Assembly (NCBI GenBank): GCA_903813345.2
Contig: CAIIXF020000010.1
Span: forward strand, 25,940,425 to 26,004,424
Direction of reading: 5' to 3'
DNA: 64,000 nucleotides
DNA from: Owenia fusiformis
Lineage: Eukaryota; Annelida; Polychaeta; Sabellida; Oweniidae
Part shown: positions 11,936-22,395 of the stretch, one piece after another
How positions within the stretch are numbered: the first letter of the stretch is position 1
Layout of the letters: each line of letters begins with the position of its first letter
Program-made: the position numbers and the translations under genes
The notes under the pieces: generated by a model
Told to the model about the DNA's origin: nothing
Databases searched by the model: none
Seen by the model: only the letters and a program-made list of their open reading frames with translations

Positions 11936-13380
11936 TTGGTTACCCCCTAAAGTTTGCCCACTGAGCCTATGATATAGTTTTTTATTGGTTTTATATTTTG
12001 TATGAGCAATTTGGACTTTGGAGACACATTGGAATAGGAGGAGGGTGTGTAAGAAGGACACCGGTATTCTTTTACCAGTTCAAGATCCTCTTCAGTGATT
12101 TCTGGACACTTTCAAGTTTTGAGTCAATAGCATCAATTAAAAAGATCTGATTTTTTTCAACCGTTTTCTTTTTGGGGAGCAATGAGGCAGAGTGAAAGTT
12201 GTGCCTCTCTGGACATTGTTACCTGTCTTGTTATTTCTGGGCACTTTTGATGGTTTTGAGTTATTGAATGCTTTGTGGGTAGGGTGCCAGAAACGTTTAT
12301 GATTCCAATATGTCGTTTGGTGATTTGGCACTTTTAAAGTCTTTAAACACAAATACAGCTACGAAAACAAATACAACTTCAAGAAGTTCCCAAACTATTT
12401 TTCAATTGTCTCTTTTGTGTGCAACATCCCCACATTTTACATATTCAATATGTTATTTTGGTGATTTCCTTGCACTTTAAATGTGTCTCAGTCAAGGAAT
12501 GGAACTTAATAAAATATTTTTCCATTATTCTATTTTTAGTGGGATGCTAGAAAATATTACTAATCCAAGATGCTTTTTCTGGAGAAAGAAATCACTTTTT
12601 AAGGAGAAGGAACAAGAAGTCGTGGCTCCAAGATACATACTATAATATGTTAGTGATTTCTGGACACTTCTAAAGGTTGGTCAATAAATAAAACTGAGAA
12701 TTTTTTTTTTTATAATTTTTTGGAGGGGGCAAGGGTTGGTCCCCTGCCCCAAACTTTGACAATGGAGGGGGCAAGGGTTGGTCCCCTGCCCCAAACTTTG
12801 ACAATATCAAAGGTGCTATTTGTTGATGACTGACCACTTTTATAAATGTGTAAGAGACGAAACATATAATAATGAATTCGAAATGAATTCAGACTTTTTT
12901 CAATGGTTTTCTTTTTGGGGGAGCGATCACGGGGTTCAAAAAATATTTTTTTGTGTGCATGGGGTAACCCCTCGTTCTACCAATTCAAGATATTTGGTGT
13001 TTCTTGCACTTTAAATGTGTTTTCGTCTATAAATGGAATTGAATGAAATATTTGTTTTATTTTTAGGAGAATAAGTTGAGGCCCCCCTCTCTAAGGTATT
13101 TGACCAATCTAAGGTACGATGTGCCGTTTTTTTTTTATTGTCAAACACTTTAAAACTGTCCAGAAGTTACCAATATAATTGCATTATGTTGGTGATTTTT
13201 GGATTCATTAAAAGTATTAGACAATAAATAAAATTGAGAAAAAAACAGAAAACAGATTCCTTTTTAGAGGGGTGTGGTGCCAGAGGGGGAGCAGGGAGTA
13301 ACTGTCTTTTTCAAGGTGCTATTTGATGATGTTTGAGCATTTTTTTCATTTGATTTGTAATAGTCTTGCCTCAAGCCTTT
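11936..13380. repeat. Decayed tandem array with exact 42-bp duplication
   Basis: Phrases such as gtgatttctggacactt, gcactttaaatgtgt and gtcaataaat...attgag recur about every 200-300 bases, suggesting an old diverged tandem array. Inside it, 12721-12762 and 12763-12804 are identical 42-base copies starting tggagggggcaaggg, a recent duplication. T-rich runs and G-rich segments alternate. No coding potential. Confidence 0.55.
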
Positions 13381-14014
13381 GCATCTCCTACATCACAAGT
13401 GAAGCAGATATCCGGAATAGATAGTCCAGAGACCTGATGTAAGACTACAATTAATAATGAATGTGAAAGTGTTCTTCCCGGTGGAGTTGGCTGATATCCA
13501 TAATTGAATAAAAATGATATCCCATGTATGCCATATTTATTCGAGGGATTGATGTTAGCATCGACGAATCACTGAAATACTTAGAACAAAATACCAAATA
13601 TATAATTTCATGGGGAGTCACATTTACTGATCATGATCTGTCCATTTCGACCCACTGGCCCACAGCAGGATAAAACTTACTTGAATTAATATCAAGGTGG
13701 TGGACAAAATTCGTTCGATATCGATAAACCTTCGATTTAAACTAAACCAACTAAAATCAGGATTCCAAATATTTTGTGATGCAAACTTATGGAGTTCCGA
13801 TTGTGAGCAACTCCAAAGCAATGCTCAAATATTTCCGAAATCGGAGAAAGAAAACTGCATTTTTGGCAGTGATGAAACTAAGACTTTGCCCACCATCTTG
13901 GATGATGCTAACTCGAGGTATTAGCATCCTGTTGTGAACCGAGGCGGGTGTTCTTGGAACGGTCTAACTTTGACCCCAGTCTTGACCGGACCGTTACACT
14001 GTTATTAAAGCAAT
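13381..14014. other. 3' flank of the second receptor
   Basis: No domain is recognisable in the overlapping open frames at 13624-13924. No canonical AATAAA follows the receptor stop closely on the minus strand, so the 3' end of the transcript cannot be placed. Confidence 0.4.
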
Positions 14015-15046
14015 TCATGCTACAGTCTCCTCATTGTGGCTGGTAATGTTGGAGTGAGGTGCCTGGGCAACTTGGTTTTTCTTCCAACACCACAATCCTG
14101 ATAACTCTCGCCGGAAACTTTTTCCAGAAACGCAATAAAGGAGAAAATTAATGGCATTGTTAATATACTGCAACAGGTTACAAACAGCCCAGTGGAGTTC
14201 GGATTTAGCCGTTTGTAGCTCATCATCCTTATCCGAGTACCACTTTGTGTAGAAATTCAGGTAGATAACGATAGGGGCCGTGCAGATAATGAAAACAAAA
14301 TTCACTGTGAGTAACATTGCCGTCAACGTGGTCATTTTACATTCCTTCGCCGTTTTCCAATTTTTGTTCCAGAAAACAACCTTAATGATGATGAGGACGT
14401 TACTGACGAACATAATGATGAACGGGATGAAGGAAGCTATCCACGTGTCCAGCCATGACCATGTGTGCAATATGAAATCCGCATATTTATCATTGGCAAC
14501 AATACATCTAACTACCTTTTCACCTTCATTGTTTATTCTAGTGTCCCCGAATGTCCAGAAGAAGTGAAGGTTGACGACGAAGAAAACAGAAAATAGAACG
14601 CAAATAACAATAGGTGTGGTGAGGTGATTAGAACAAGCTCTGTCTGGAACATAGATGGTTATTAATCTTTCAGAAGTAACCACAACTAAGATCCACGCTG
14701 ACAGATGCACCGTATAGTAAACTATAAATATATGTACCTTGCACCCACCAAGTGTTATATCTCGTATGTCTACGTCAGAAATGTAAATGATCCAATATCG
14801 CAACAGGCCAGTGTAAAGCGCCATTGTGTCCACCACAGCTAGAACACTAAGGTAAACACTGGATGTGCTCTTTCGCATGTTCTTCCTTGTAAGTATGATA
14901 AGAGCTAAAGTGTTTCCTATTGTACCGAGAATTATGATCAGTGGTGCGCAGTATACCCATAGTCCTTCAGCTATTGTTGCCTCTATATAGACAACGGCTT
15001 CTGTAGCGTTAGTGTCGTTGGCACGTGTACTGCCGTTAGTGATCAT
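14015..15046 (-). CDS. Rhodopsin-class GPCR, peptide-receptor-like, complete
   Basis: A complete single-exon seven-transmembrane receptor of 343 residues, acting at the plasma membrane. The N-terminus has sequons at Asn4, Asn10 and Asn13. TM1 is about 31-54 (GTIGN, Asn45), TM2 about 62-88 (Asp73), TM3 about 102-132 (Cys102; SER125-127 in the DRY position), TM4 about 143-166, TM5 about 197-224 (Pro208), TM6 about 240-267 (CTAP255-258 in place of CWxP) and TM7 about 283-306 (NFLLY300-304 in place of NPxxY). The predicted helix 8 is SGKSFRREL. Cys181 in ECL2 can pair with Cys102. NFLLY-type TM7 is common in FMRFamide-like and related invertebrate peptide receptors. The start at 15046-15044 matches the paralogue at 477. 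Sea urchins have large arrays of such single-exon receptors, some expressed in sensory appendages; membership here is inferred. The C-terminus differs from the paralogue at 21160. Confidence 0.95.
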   Translation of the reverse strand: MITNGSTRANDTNATEAVVYIEATIAEGLWVYCAPLIIILGTIGNTLALIILTRKNMRKSTSSVYLSVLAVVDTMALYTGLLRYWIIYISDVDIRDITLGGCKVHIFIVYYTVHLSAWILVVVTSERLITIYVPDRACSNHLTTPIVICVLFSVFFVVNLHFFWTFGDTRINNEGEKVVRCIVANDKYADFILHTWSWLDTWIASFIPFIIMFVSNVLIIIKVVFWNKNWKTAKECKMTTLTAMLLTVNFVFIICTAPIVIYLNFYTKWYSDKDDELQTAKSELHWAVCNLLQYINNAINFLLYCVSGKSFRRELSGLWCWKKNQVAQAPHSNITSHNEETVA

Positions 15047-16983
15047 ACTTGCACATTCGGTGGTAGCCTTTTTAATTCAATAAAAGATAACTTAGACGTT
15101 AATATTTACTTTAGTTGCAGACAATGGTATTACAGTTTCCCCACTTAAGTATTCTCTCGTTGACACAGTGGAATAAAACCAACATTCTTCGTTCAAGGAT
15201 GTCATTTGCATTTAATCAGTTTTCAAATGTCTTATCTTTGTATGTGTCTGTTCTGCAACTGTTGTTTTTCTGTGACAATATTATGACTTGTTTAAAAACA
15301 TTTAGATTAATTACAAGCAATACAAAATGGAAAAAGTCCAATCAATTATATGCATTGTACGCCTTACAACTAAATTAAATGTATCTAGCCTCAAACCGTA
15401 CTGGTAAGTGGTAGCATTAGACCGGCCGGTTGATGTGTTGCTGCTTTTGCACCCCCTTATAAGTGTTGACAATTTATCGAATTTTTCTTCGTTTCTGGTG
15501 TTTTAGCCAAATAAATTACTTTTAGGAACATCCCTTTATGTATACCCGTGATACCCTCTCCCTTATTTTCCCAAATTGATGTGATTGTTCGCATTTTCGA
15601 GTAAATTGTCAGTTATTTTTGTGTATGGACAGAGTTGTAATGTTAAACACTTGCATCCATATCAATCCTCGAGCAGCTTTGACAAATCCGGTGATTCTGA
15701 GAACCTCATCTTCATGTATTCCGCATATAGTGTCAGTGTCGCATCAACAAACACACGGATCGTTTTTATGTTTGTATGGTTACACTATTTCCCTACATAA
15801 TGAATTATTATTGGGGAATTCATTTCGTGTAAAACACATTTTATGTTTAATCATCGGCTTTCAGTCAATTGAGAGTTTAAGCTTGCATATAAAGTCGAAA
15901 CACCAACCTCTACAAATGACCAATCGCCCATACAAATGCATCGCTAAAAATATTTTCCCTTCACGTTTAGGTTGAAAAACATTGCAAGCTTAAACTCCAA
16001 AACAAACTCTGATTTGCATGACCTCTAAGAACATATGTCCACGTCCAAAATGATTCAAGATAAGGGATGAAATGGCTTGTATTTTTTTATCTTTCGATCA
16101 GTTGGATTGGAATGCTACCACTGAGGAAAGGCAACAGATAAATGTTCAGTTGTGATTAATCACGCAATTGCTCATCATCCAAACAATGAAATTAAAATTT
16201 GAAGAATAATGAAACCAAAACAATGCAATATCCGACTTCTTCTCAGTAAAGTTCGAAAGACTAAATTTGTTTGGTAATGGATCTCACATTGTAAAACGAA
16301 CCACCGAGCAAATCCGGGCAAAGTCTCGTTGGTGTACAGCTAGCCTAAGTAATATTATGACTTGATTCTCTTCATCACTAAGATAAAGAATGATGTGAGG
16401 AATGTGATTATGCCAATCAAAACATCACATTGATGTTTAGTATCCAGATAATATATGCATTAAACGAAAAGGGTACGCGGAAGAGGTAATAATGAAGTCA
16501 ACTATGAACTATGGGGTCTCCCCCTCCTTGCCAATGATTTATTTTACCTAACATGTTTGAAAAAGTGAACAAAAAGTAAGAAGCTCGGGGCTATAATATA
16601 CATTGTACATAACTTTATTTATTATTTACATTAATCGATCAAATATTGCAACATATTTTTACAAATGTAATTTAACAAAAATAAATTAATTGTAATATCC
16701 GACTGTTGTCTTCGTTTTTTAATATGTCCTTATGAATAAATAATCGCTGAATGCTGGTCTGTGAAGACTTTTATGCTGACATTTGTAAGAAGCAACTAGT
16801 CTAATTGTGATATTTTGAAGATCTAATATAGTTTTGGCAAATAGATGTACAATAATTAAAGCCAATTTTTTATTTTGTAATATCCATAACCCAAATTTGC
16901 ACAGGAAAAGCATGATACATTTCACTAACCATCAAAAGATTATTGCTAAGAACCGTTGATATTTGGTACTGTAGCAGTTGTCA
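15047..16983. other. Intergenic between receptors 2 and 3
   Basis: A decayed repeat unit homologous to the N-terminal repeat of the third receptor lies just upstream of the ATG (about 15044-15072, minus strand). The plus-strand frames at 15115-15378, 15585-15800 and 15619-15975 overlap one another and show no domain. Nothing else recognised. Confidence 0.4.
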
Positions 16984-17270
16984 TAGTAACTTGAAGTAGT
17001 GTTCAGCGGAGGAAATGGTTAAACGCCACAAATTAGTACTATAAAGAAAAAGGTCACTCGTTATAACAAAGTTTTTGCTCAGTTTATCTTTTCCAATCAT
17101 TTCTTTTGACCAGTCGATTAATTTTTTACCATGATTTACTGCTTATGGATGGTTGCGAAGCCAAACACCCAAACCTGTACTGACTATCTGAAGATATCGC
17201 AAGAGTCACAAATTTTCTTTGTATTTTGTGACGCTACGATTTCCTCCGCTCAACCGTATTTCAAGCTACC
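16984..17270. repeat. Small inverted-repeat element
   Basis: The segment around 16985-17016 (with ttcagcggaggaaat) is an imperfect inverted copy of 17239-17269. The arms are about 31 bases and the total about 285 bases. MITE-like; the superfamily could not be assigned. Confidence 0.5.
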
Positions 17271-17854
17271 TATTCAGCTACTTACTCAGCTATCTAGGTC
17301 AATTCAATCTGGAGTCTTAATTTAACTTATTATATTTTTATCTAGTATTTGAGGAAGGATTCTGCCGAAATTATGTAACGGAGTAACCAATATCAGTTAC
17401 TTTTTAGCATAATCTAAAATGTGTGTAAATCTGCTTAAATATCTCTCAAGAATACTGCAAATCCTCAATTACATTTAAATGTGCATCGTATAGAAGAAAT
17501 AACTGATTTTTGATTTAAAATACTTGACAATTTTGCAAATGGCTGCCATATACAGACGTAGTTTTACATTATGTACAATTACCTGAACATTAATAGATAC
17601 AATGTCAATTACTAATACGCAGCAAAATAATGACCGGTCGGGTACAACAGCGCGACCTGTTAATAATAGCTTAATATATTTTTTGTGTCAAAATTTGAAA
17701 TCTATGTTATCTTGAACTGTTTGGAAGCTCTCCAGTTTTATAGCTTTTTAGACAAAGTAAAAAAGGAAAAAAACTAAATTCGTATTTTAAGACGTATGTT
17801 GAAAAATAGAATGTCTATCATATATTAACCGGCCATACAGTAAATACATTTATC
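17271..17854. other. No recognisable feature
   Basis: AT-rich spacer between two small repeat elements. No exon or RNA gene seen. Confidence 0.4.
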
Positions 17855-17859
17855 TTATT

Positions 17860-18553
17860 CACGGTGCGGTATCCAAACTGCGTGTATACTATGCACGCAG
17901 TTTGGAACACTGACAAACTGTGCGCATATTTAAAAATGGCAGACGAGGAGGACACGACTCCCGTAAGGATGAAAAGTACTGGAAATACAAGTTTAGTTTT
18001 GTTTATCAGACAGTGCAATTATGTGGAGCCTAACTTACTTTACAAGTAGCACTCGATTTTTTCTACCGATGTAAACCTAGTTATCTCAATATAAGGTTCC
18101 TAAGGAGCTTTTGTGTTCAAAATATATGTTGCGTCATGTAATGTCTGTTTGTCGTAGTTTGAAGTTTATTCAGCCCTTGTGTTTACATGTACTGAAAGAT
18201 ATATAGGATTGCTGCTTATGGTTTAAATAATATAGTTCTTTCTATTTCTGTGAAAAGTGCAACATCAACTTATGTGTCGGTAATCGAAAAACCGATGAAA
18301 ATTTTCTTTACTAATCTGTTTATATTTCAAAACCTACGTTAATCTGGACATAGTTTTCGCTATCAAATGGTACAATCATATAATCGCCACCAAATGGACG
18401 TATGGAACTATAAAACAATGCAGAATAAATGTCTTAAAATGACGTTTGAAAACACAGACTCCAACTTGTATGATCAACTCTTGATATGCGCCCAGTGTGT
18501 CAGTGTTTCAAACTGCTTGCATCGTATGCGCGCAGTTCAGATATTACGCCGTG
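17860..18553. mobile_element. CACGG-ended element with 5-bp TSD (Transib-like)
   Basis: The left end starts CACGGTGCGGTATCC and the right end, read inward on the minus strand, starts CACGGCGTAATATCT. The two ends stay similar for about 75 bases. The element is bounded by identical TTATT on both sides (17855-17859 and 18554-18558). A CAC-initial heptamer and a 5-bp duplication are the known hallmarks of Transib and RAG-type DNA transposons. Each end also holds a stem around aaactgcgtg/cacgcagttt. No transposase is encoded, so at 694 bp it is non-autonomous. It contains the exon-like segment at 17935-17961. Confidence 0.7.
17935..17961 (+). other. Exon-like start segment with splice donor
   Basis: Inside the CACGG element, an ATG in a good context (A at -3, G at +4) begins MADEEDTTP and is followed at once by a strong donor-like GTAAGG. 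The acidic start and the donor resemble a first coding exon, either of a lost transposase or captured from a host gene. No second exon was found, and the ORF can also be read through to 18049. Speculative. Confidence 0.3.
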
Positions 18554-18560
18554 TTATTTG

Positions 18561-18858
18561 AATCAATAAAATATGCACGTCTACAATACTAAACGATATA
18601 TTCTGTTGTAACATCAACATCCAATCCCTGCCATCTATCATGGGCGTAGCCAGGCATGAGTTAGTCGAGGCAACTGCTTACCAAAATGTAAACATACTTT
18701 CAAAAGCCTGTGAAAAAGGAATCCAAAGTTAGCAGTAATATACCTCTTTCTATGGATATTGCCTCGACTGATTTTAGATCCTAGCTATGCCCCTGGCTTT
18801 AACTAGACATTGTGAGCCCCCCACCCCCCCCAGTTGTGTTGGTGAAGTAGATAATATA
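18561..18858. other. Spacer, nothing recognised
   Basis: About 300 bases between two transposons, with a C-rich run near 18815-18830. A short inverted word pair (gcgtagccaggcatg / tagctatgcccctggc) suggests a small decayed repeat. Confidence 0.35.
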
Positions 18859-18860
18859 TA

Positions 18861-20376
18861 CAGCGGAGGCCAAAAAACAATACCCAGGTTTGAGGATGAA
18901 TATCATATGATATAACGTTAAACCGTGCCATGGATTACATGTCAATTTAAAGATGAATCATTTTCAAACAATATGACACCATCTGATTGAAAAACCTTTG
19001 TTTCCATGTGGCGCTATAGGCTGAAATTGACATAAGGGGTCTCATGAGCAACCAAAACATTATTCACTGTTGTGGAAAATGGAGGGAAAGTTTTAACTTT
19101 GGCACCTTCAAAAGAGGTACATTTATTCGAGTCTAGTGCAAAATTCAAAAATAATACTTATAAGTAAGATTGTTAGATAAATTGTTATTTGCTTCAAACA
19201 TGTTTTGCAAAGAAACTCAGTTCCATAACCCATGATATGGAATACATTTCCATAATTTCCTCTTCTGGTGTCTATTATTGCATTGTCTGCCATTCAGAAT
19301 GTCAGTTAAGTTATATAAGTACAGCATCATTATTGATCATTTCATGATAACTTTAGCCGATAATAGGCATTCTCTCCAAAATGTCTTGAAATGAGTAAAT
19401 ATTAACTATTTGATGCAGTTCTCCGCGTTATTTAGGCTATAAAATTACCAATACCTATCAAAATGGTAAAAAAACTCAATGATATTGTATTTGTAAATTA
19501 ATTTGCTTTCATTTGATACATAAATCAACAATGTTGACCTTCTTATATCCTCAAAGCTGACATAGGGGTTGTTTAGCAACAAACAACGAACAACAACTTT
19601 TTGAGAAAAATATATGATTTCCGCATGCTTTAAAATAATTAAAATAACAAGTTATTTGTTATTTTAAACGTTATAATTCAATTGACCTGCCTATCCTAAA
19701 TACAGGTTACCATGGCAACTTTATCTCAAAATTAATTTAAGATATAGCTACAATATTTAAGCATTGTATGTATAATTACATAATCTACATCTTCTGAAAA
19801 AATGAGAGGGATATGTGAAGAAATTACATAATAAGAGCATTCTCATCAGAATATATGGATCGCCCCTTGTATCTGTCTGGTCAGTTTTTAGCATTCCGTA
19901 TTCAGCAATCGGTAAATCATGATTTTGACCCCTGCGGTAATCGAAACGTTATTTAAAAAAATACTTATTCATGTGAAATAAATTATATATCATTTTGTTG
20001 GAAATTGAATTGTCTTTTCAATGATATATGATTTAAACACCTGTCTGTAATATTAAGAATGTTGTAGCAAAAACAAAAACATGGACGTCTTTTGGCCCAC
20101 CCTGTAAATGCATGATGATTCAGTCAAGCACATTGAGTGCAGCTGTGACTGAGCACAATATGGAGGGACATTTGGTAATTTTCATTTTTTGATTTTTGGT
20201 CACTCGTGGCACCCCTGGTGTCAATTTTAGCCTCTAACAAAAGCAACGGATGGTGTCATATTGTTAGGAAATGATTTATCTTTAAAGTGATATATAATAC
20301 ATGACATGGCTTAACATTCAGTATATGATGATTCATTCATCTCTAAACTTGGGCATTGTTTTTTTGGCCCACCCTG
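18861..20376. mobile_element. TA-flanked Tc1/mariner-like element
   Basis: The ends are inverted copies: left CAGCGGAGGCCAAAAAACAA, right (inward) CAGGGTGGGCCAAAAAAACA, each flanked by TA. Similarity extends about 200 bases into each arm, with shared phrases such as caatatgacaccatc. A second copy of the terminal sequence (ttttggcccaccctgta) ends at about 20107, indicating a nested or rearranged copy. No transposase was seen. About 1516 bp. Confidence 0.75.
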
Positions 20377-20783
20377 TATTAATCAAGATTTTTACTATTT
20401 AGAATTGAAACGCTCGATAATTATATTACGTTATTCTTCCATCACAAGCAGAATTTCGACCTCGACGAGTATACCCTTTAACTTTTATAAACTTCTCTGG
20501 ACGCAGGCACAATAACAAATCAAAACAGCTTTACATTATTGTCTTTGTTTAAAGAGAAGACTTCTTAATCAGTTTTCCCAAAGACCGCTTAGTCGTGTAA
20601 CAATGAACTTTAATAAGACCTTTAAAATATTCACACATTCAATTCATTTTATGAAACTCAAAGTCAAATCACCAGGGCAGTGAGTACAGTAATTAGGTAT
20701 CTTTTCATGGGACGATCTCGAGTATCTACGTCGCAGCCCGAGTCTTCAATTGGCCGGAATCCTTGTGACCTTTTAATGAGAGG
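20377..20783. other. No recognisable feature
   Basis: AT-rich spacer before a strong hairpin. The plus-strand frame at 20680-20907 runs through the hairpin and is not a supported gene. Confidence 0.4.
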
Positions 20784-20896
20784 TTATGTCACTATCGTGG
20801 TATATATGCCCGAGGTCTCAGTGATATATGGCCCGACCTTGGGAGGGACATTGATCTCTGAGAACCGAGGGCATATGTGCCACGATAGTGACATAA
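20784..20896. repeat. Strong hairpin, 28-base arms
   Basis: The segment 20784-20811 (TTATGTCACTATCGTGG...) is complementary to 20869-20896 with few mismatches. The inner sequence (gaggtctcag / ctgagaaccgag) partly extends the stem. It looks like a short palindromic MITE; transcription would give a hairpin of about 110 nt. Confidence 0.75.
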
Positions 20897-21030
20897 ACGA
20901 TTTATAACATACCTTTGATGATGCAGACTGATCAGAGAGTACCGTTTTCTTGTAGAATTGACAAACAAATGGTTTGAAAATGATTGAAATGAGTTTAGAA
21001 AAATTGCTCGCGCAGTTTTATCTTCGATTG

Positions 21031-21061
21031 ATTGGTTATGACGTCAGCCCCTTGACCAATC
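21031..21061. promoter_or_regulatory. CRE flanked by mirrored CCAAT boxes
   Basis: ATTGG (21031-21035), a perfect cAMP-response element TGACGTCA (21039-21046) and CCAATC (21056-21061) lie within 31 bases, followed by a GC-rich stretch. CREB/ATF and NF-Y are the known binders of these motifs. It sits about 100 bases beyond the 3' end of the third receptor, so it may drive something else or be chance. Confidence 0.35.
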
Positions 21062-21159
21062 AGAAAGGTAGCGGGCGCGGGCTTTTCAAAACTTATATTG
21101 GCCCGCTGTCTTGTGTACATTTTGCACTAACACCATCATAGGAATGTTATAAAGAATAT

Positions 21160-22395
21160 TTATGGCACAGTCTCAACATCGGTGTGACTGTTAATGTTAG
21201 AGTGCGGTGCAACCTGGGTTCTCTTTCTCCAACACGTTGCAGCTGCCTTCCACAACCCTGGCAGCTCTCGGCGGAATTTTGGTCCTGATACGCAATAAAG
21301 GAGAAAATTAATGGCATTGTTAATATACTGCAACAGGTTACAAACAGCCCAGTGGAGTTCGGATTTAGCCGTTTGTAGCTCATCGTCATCATCCGGGTAC
21401 CACTCTGTGTAGAAATTCAGGTAGATAACGATAGGGGCCGTGCAGATAATGAAAACAAAATTCACTGTGAGTAACATTGCCGTCATGGTTGTCATCTTTG
21501 ATTCGTTCGCCGAGTTCGTCCGCCGAATAGTTCTCAAGATAACAACCTTGATAATGATGAGAACATTGCTGACGAACATTATAATGAATGGAATAAAGGA
21601 TGCAATGCATGTGTCGAGCCAGGACCACGTGTACACAAAGAAATCTGAATATTTGTCATCTGCAACTACACATAAGCCTTCATCGCTTAATTCAGAATCA
21701 CCAAATGTCCAGAAGAAGTGAAGGTTGATAACGAAGAAGACGGCAAAGAGAACGCACAGCGTGACAAGTGTGGTGAAGTGGGTACAATATACCTGGGCTT
21801 TGTGGGGGATATAGACGGCTATTAGTCTCTCAAATGTGACCACAACTAAGATCCACGCCGACAGATGCACCATGTAGTAAACTATAAATATATGCACCTT
21901 GCACCCGGCAAGTGTTATATCCCGTATATCTAAATGTACGTCAGAAATGTAAATGATCCAATATCGCAACAGGCCAGTGTAAAGCACCATTGTGTCCACC
22001 ACAGCTAGGACACTAAGGTAAACACTAGATGTGCTCTTTCGCATGTTCTTCCTTGTAAGTATGATAAGAGCTAAAGTGTTTCCTATTGTACCGAGAATGA
22101 TGATAAATGGTGGACAATATGTCCATAGTCCTTCGGCTATTGCTATATAATCAGGTTCGGAATCGGAATCATATATGTCGTCGGCATTCCCGTTTGCGAT
22201 CATACTTGTACTTTCTGTATTAACCATGCTTGTAAATTCGCTAGTTGCCATGTTTGTTATTTCGGTAGTTGCCATGGTTGTTATTTCGGTAGTTGTCATG
22301 TTTGTAATTTCAGTAGTTGTCATGTTTGTAATTTCAGTAGTTGCCATGTTTGTAATTTCGGTAGTTGTAATGTTTGTCCTTTCAGTAGTGGCCAT
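21160..22395 (-). CDS. Rhodopsin-class GPCR with threonine-rich N-terminal repeats
   Basis: Third receptor paralogue, 411 residues from the ATG at 22395-22393. Residues 1-64 are eight 8-residue repeats of the form M-(A/T)-T-T-E-I-T-N, encoded by a 24-bp minisatellite. They give a Thr-rich, probably O-glycosylated stalk with three NxT sequons. An acidic linker (DSDSEPD) follows, then the same seven-TM core as the other two: GTIGN in TM1, LAVVD in TM2, FER in the DRY position, CTAP in TM6, NFLLY in TM7. ECL1 has two extra residues (DVHLDIRD). The frame stays open upstream to 22521, which would add a hydrophobic segment, but an acceptor-like tattggttcag directly precedes the ATG, so I prefer this start. 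TM6-TM7 are almost identical in DNA to the gene at 14015-15046. Ligand unknown; FMRFamide/TRH-like peptide receptors are the nearest class. Confidence 0.92.
   Translation of the reverse strand: MATTERTNITTTEITNMATTEITNMTTTEITNMTTTEITTMATTEITNMATSEFTSMVNTESTSMIANGNADDIYDSDSEPDYIAIAEGLWTYCPPFIIILGTIGNTLALIILTRKNMRKSTSSVYLSVLAVVDTMVLYTGLLRYWIIYISDVHLDIRDITLAGCKVHIFIVYYMVHLSAWILVVVTFERLIAVYIPHKAQVYCTHFTTLVTLCVLFAVFFVINLHFFWTFGDSELSDEGLCVVADDKYSDFFVYTWSWLDTCIASFIPFIIMFVSNVLIIIKVVILRTIRRTNSANESKMTTMTAMLLTVNFVFIICTAPIVIYLNFYTEWYPDDDDELQTAKSELHWAVCNLLQYINNAINFLLYCVSGPKFRRELPGLWKAAATCWRKRTQVAPHSNINSHTDVETVP
22203..22395 (-). repeat. Coding 24-bp minisatellite
   Basis: Eight tandem 24-base units encode the N-terminal repeats of the third receptor. 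Middle units are nearly identical and outer units diverged, as expected from slippage or unequal exchange. The two paralogues keep only one decayed unit, located in their 5' untranslated region. Confidence 0.85.

Noticed and set aside
14280-14567. Plus-strand open frames opposite receptor 2, and similar frames at 21440-21721 and 22175-22408
   Set aside because: They mirror the receptor coding sequence and its repeat on the other strand; repetition of the hydrophobic motif follows from the minisatellite.
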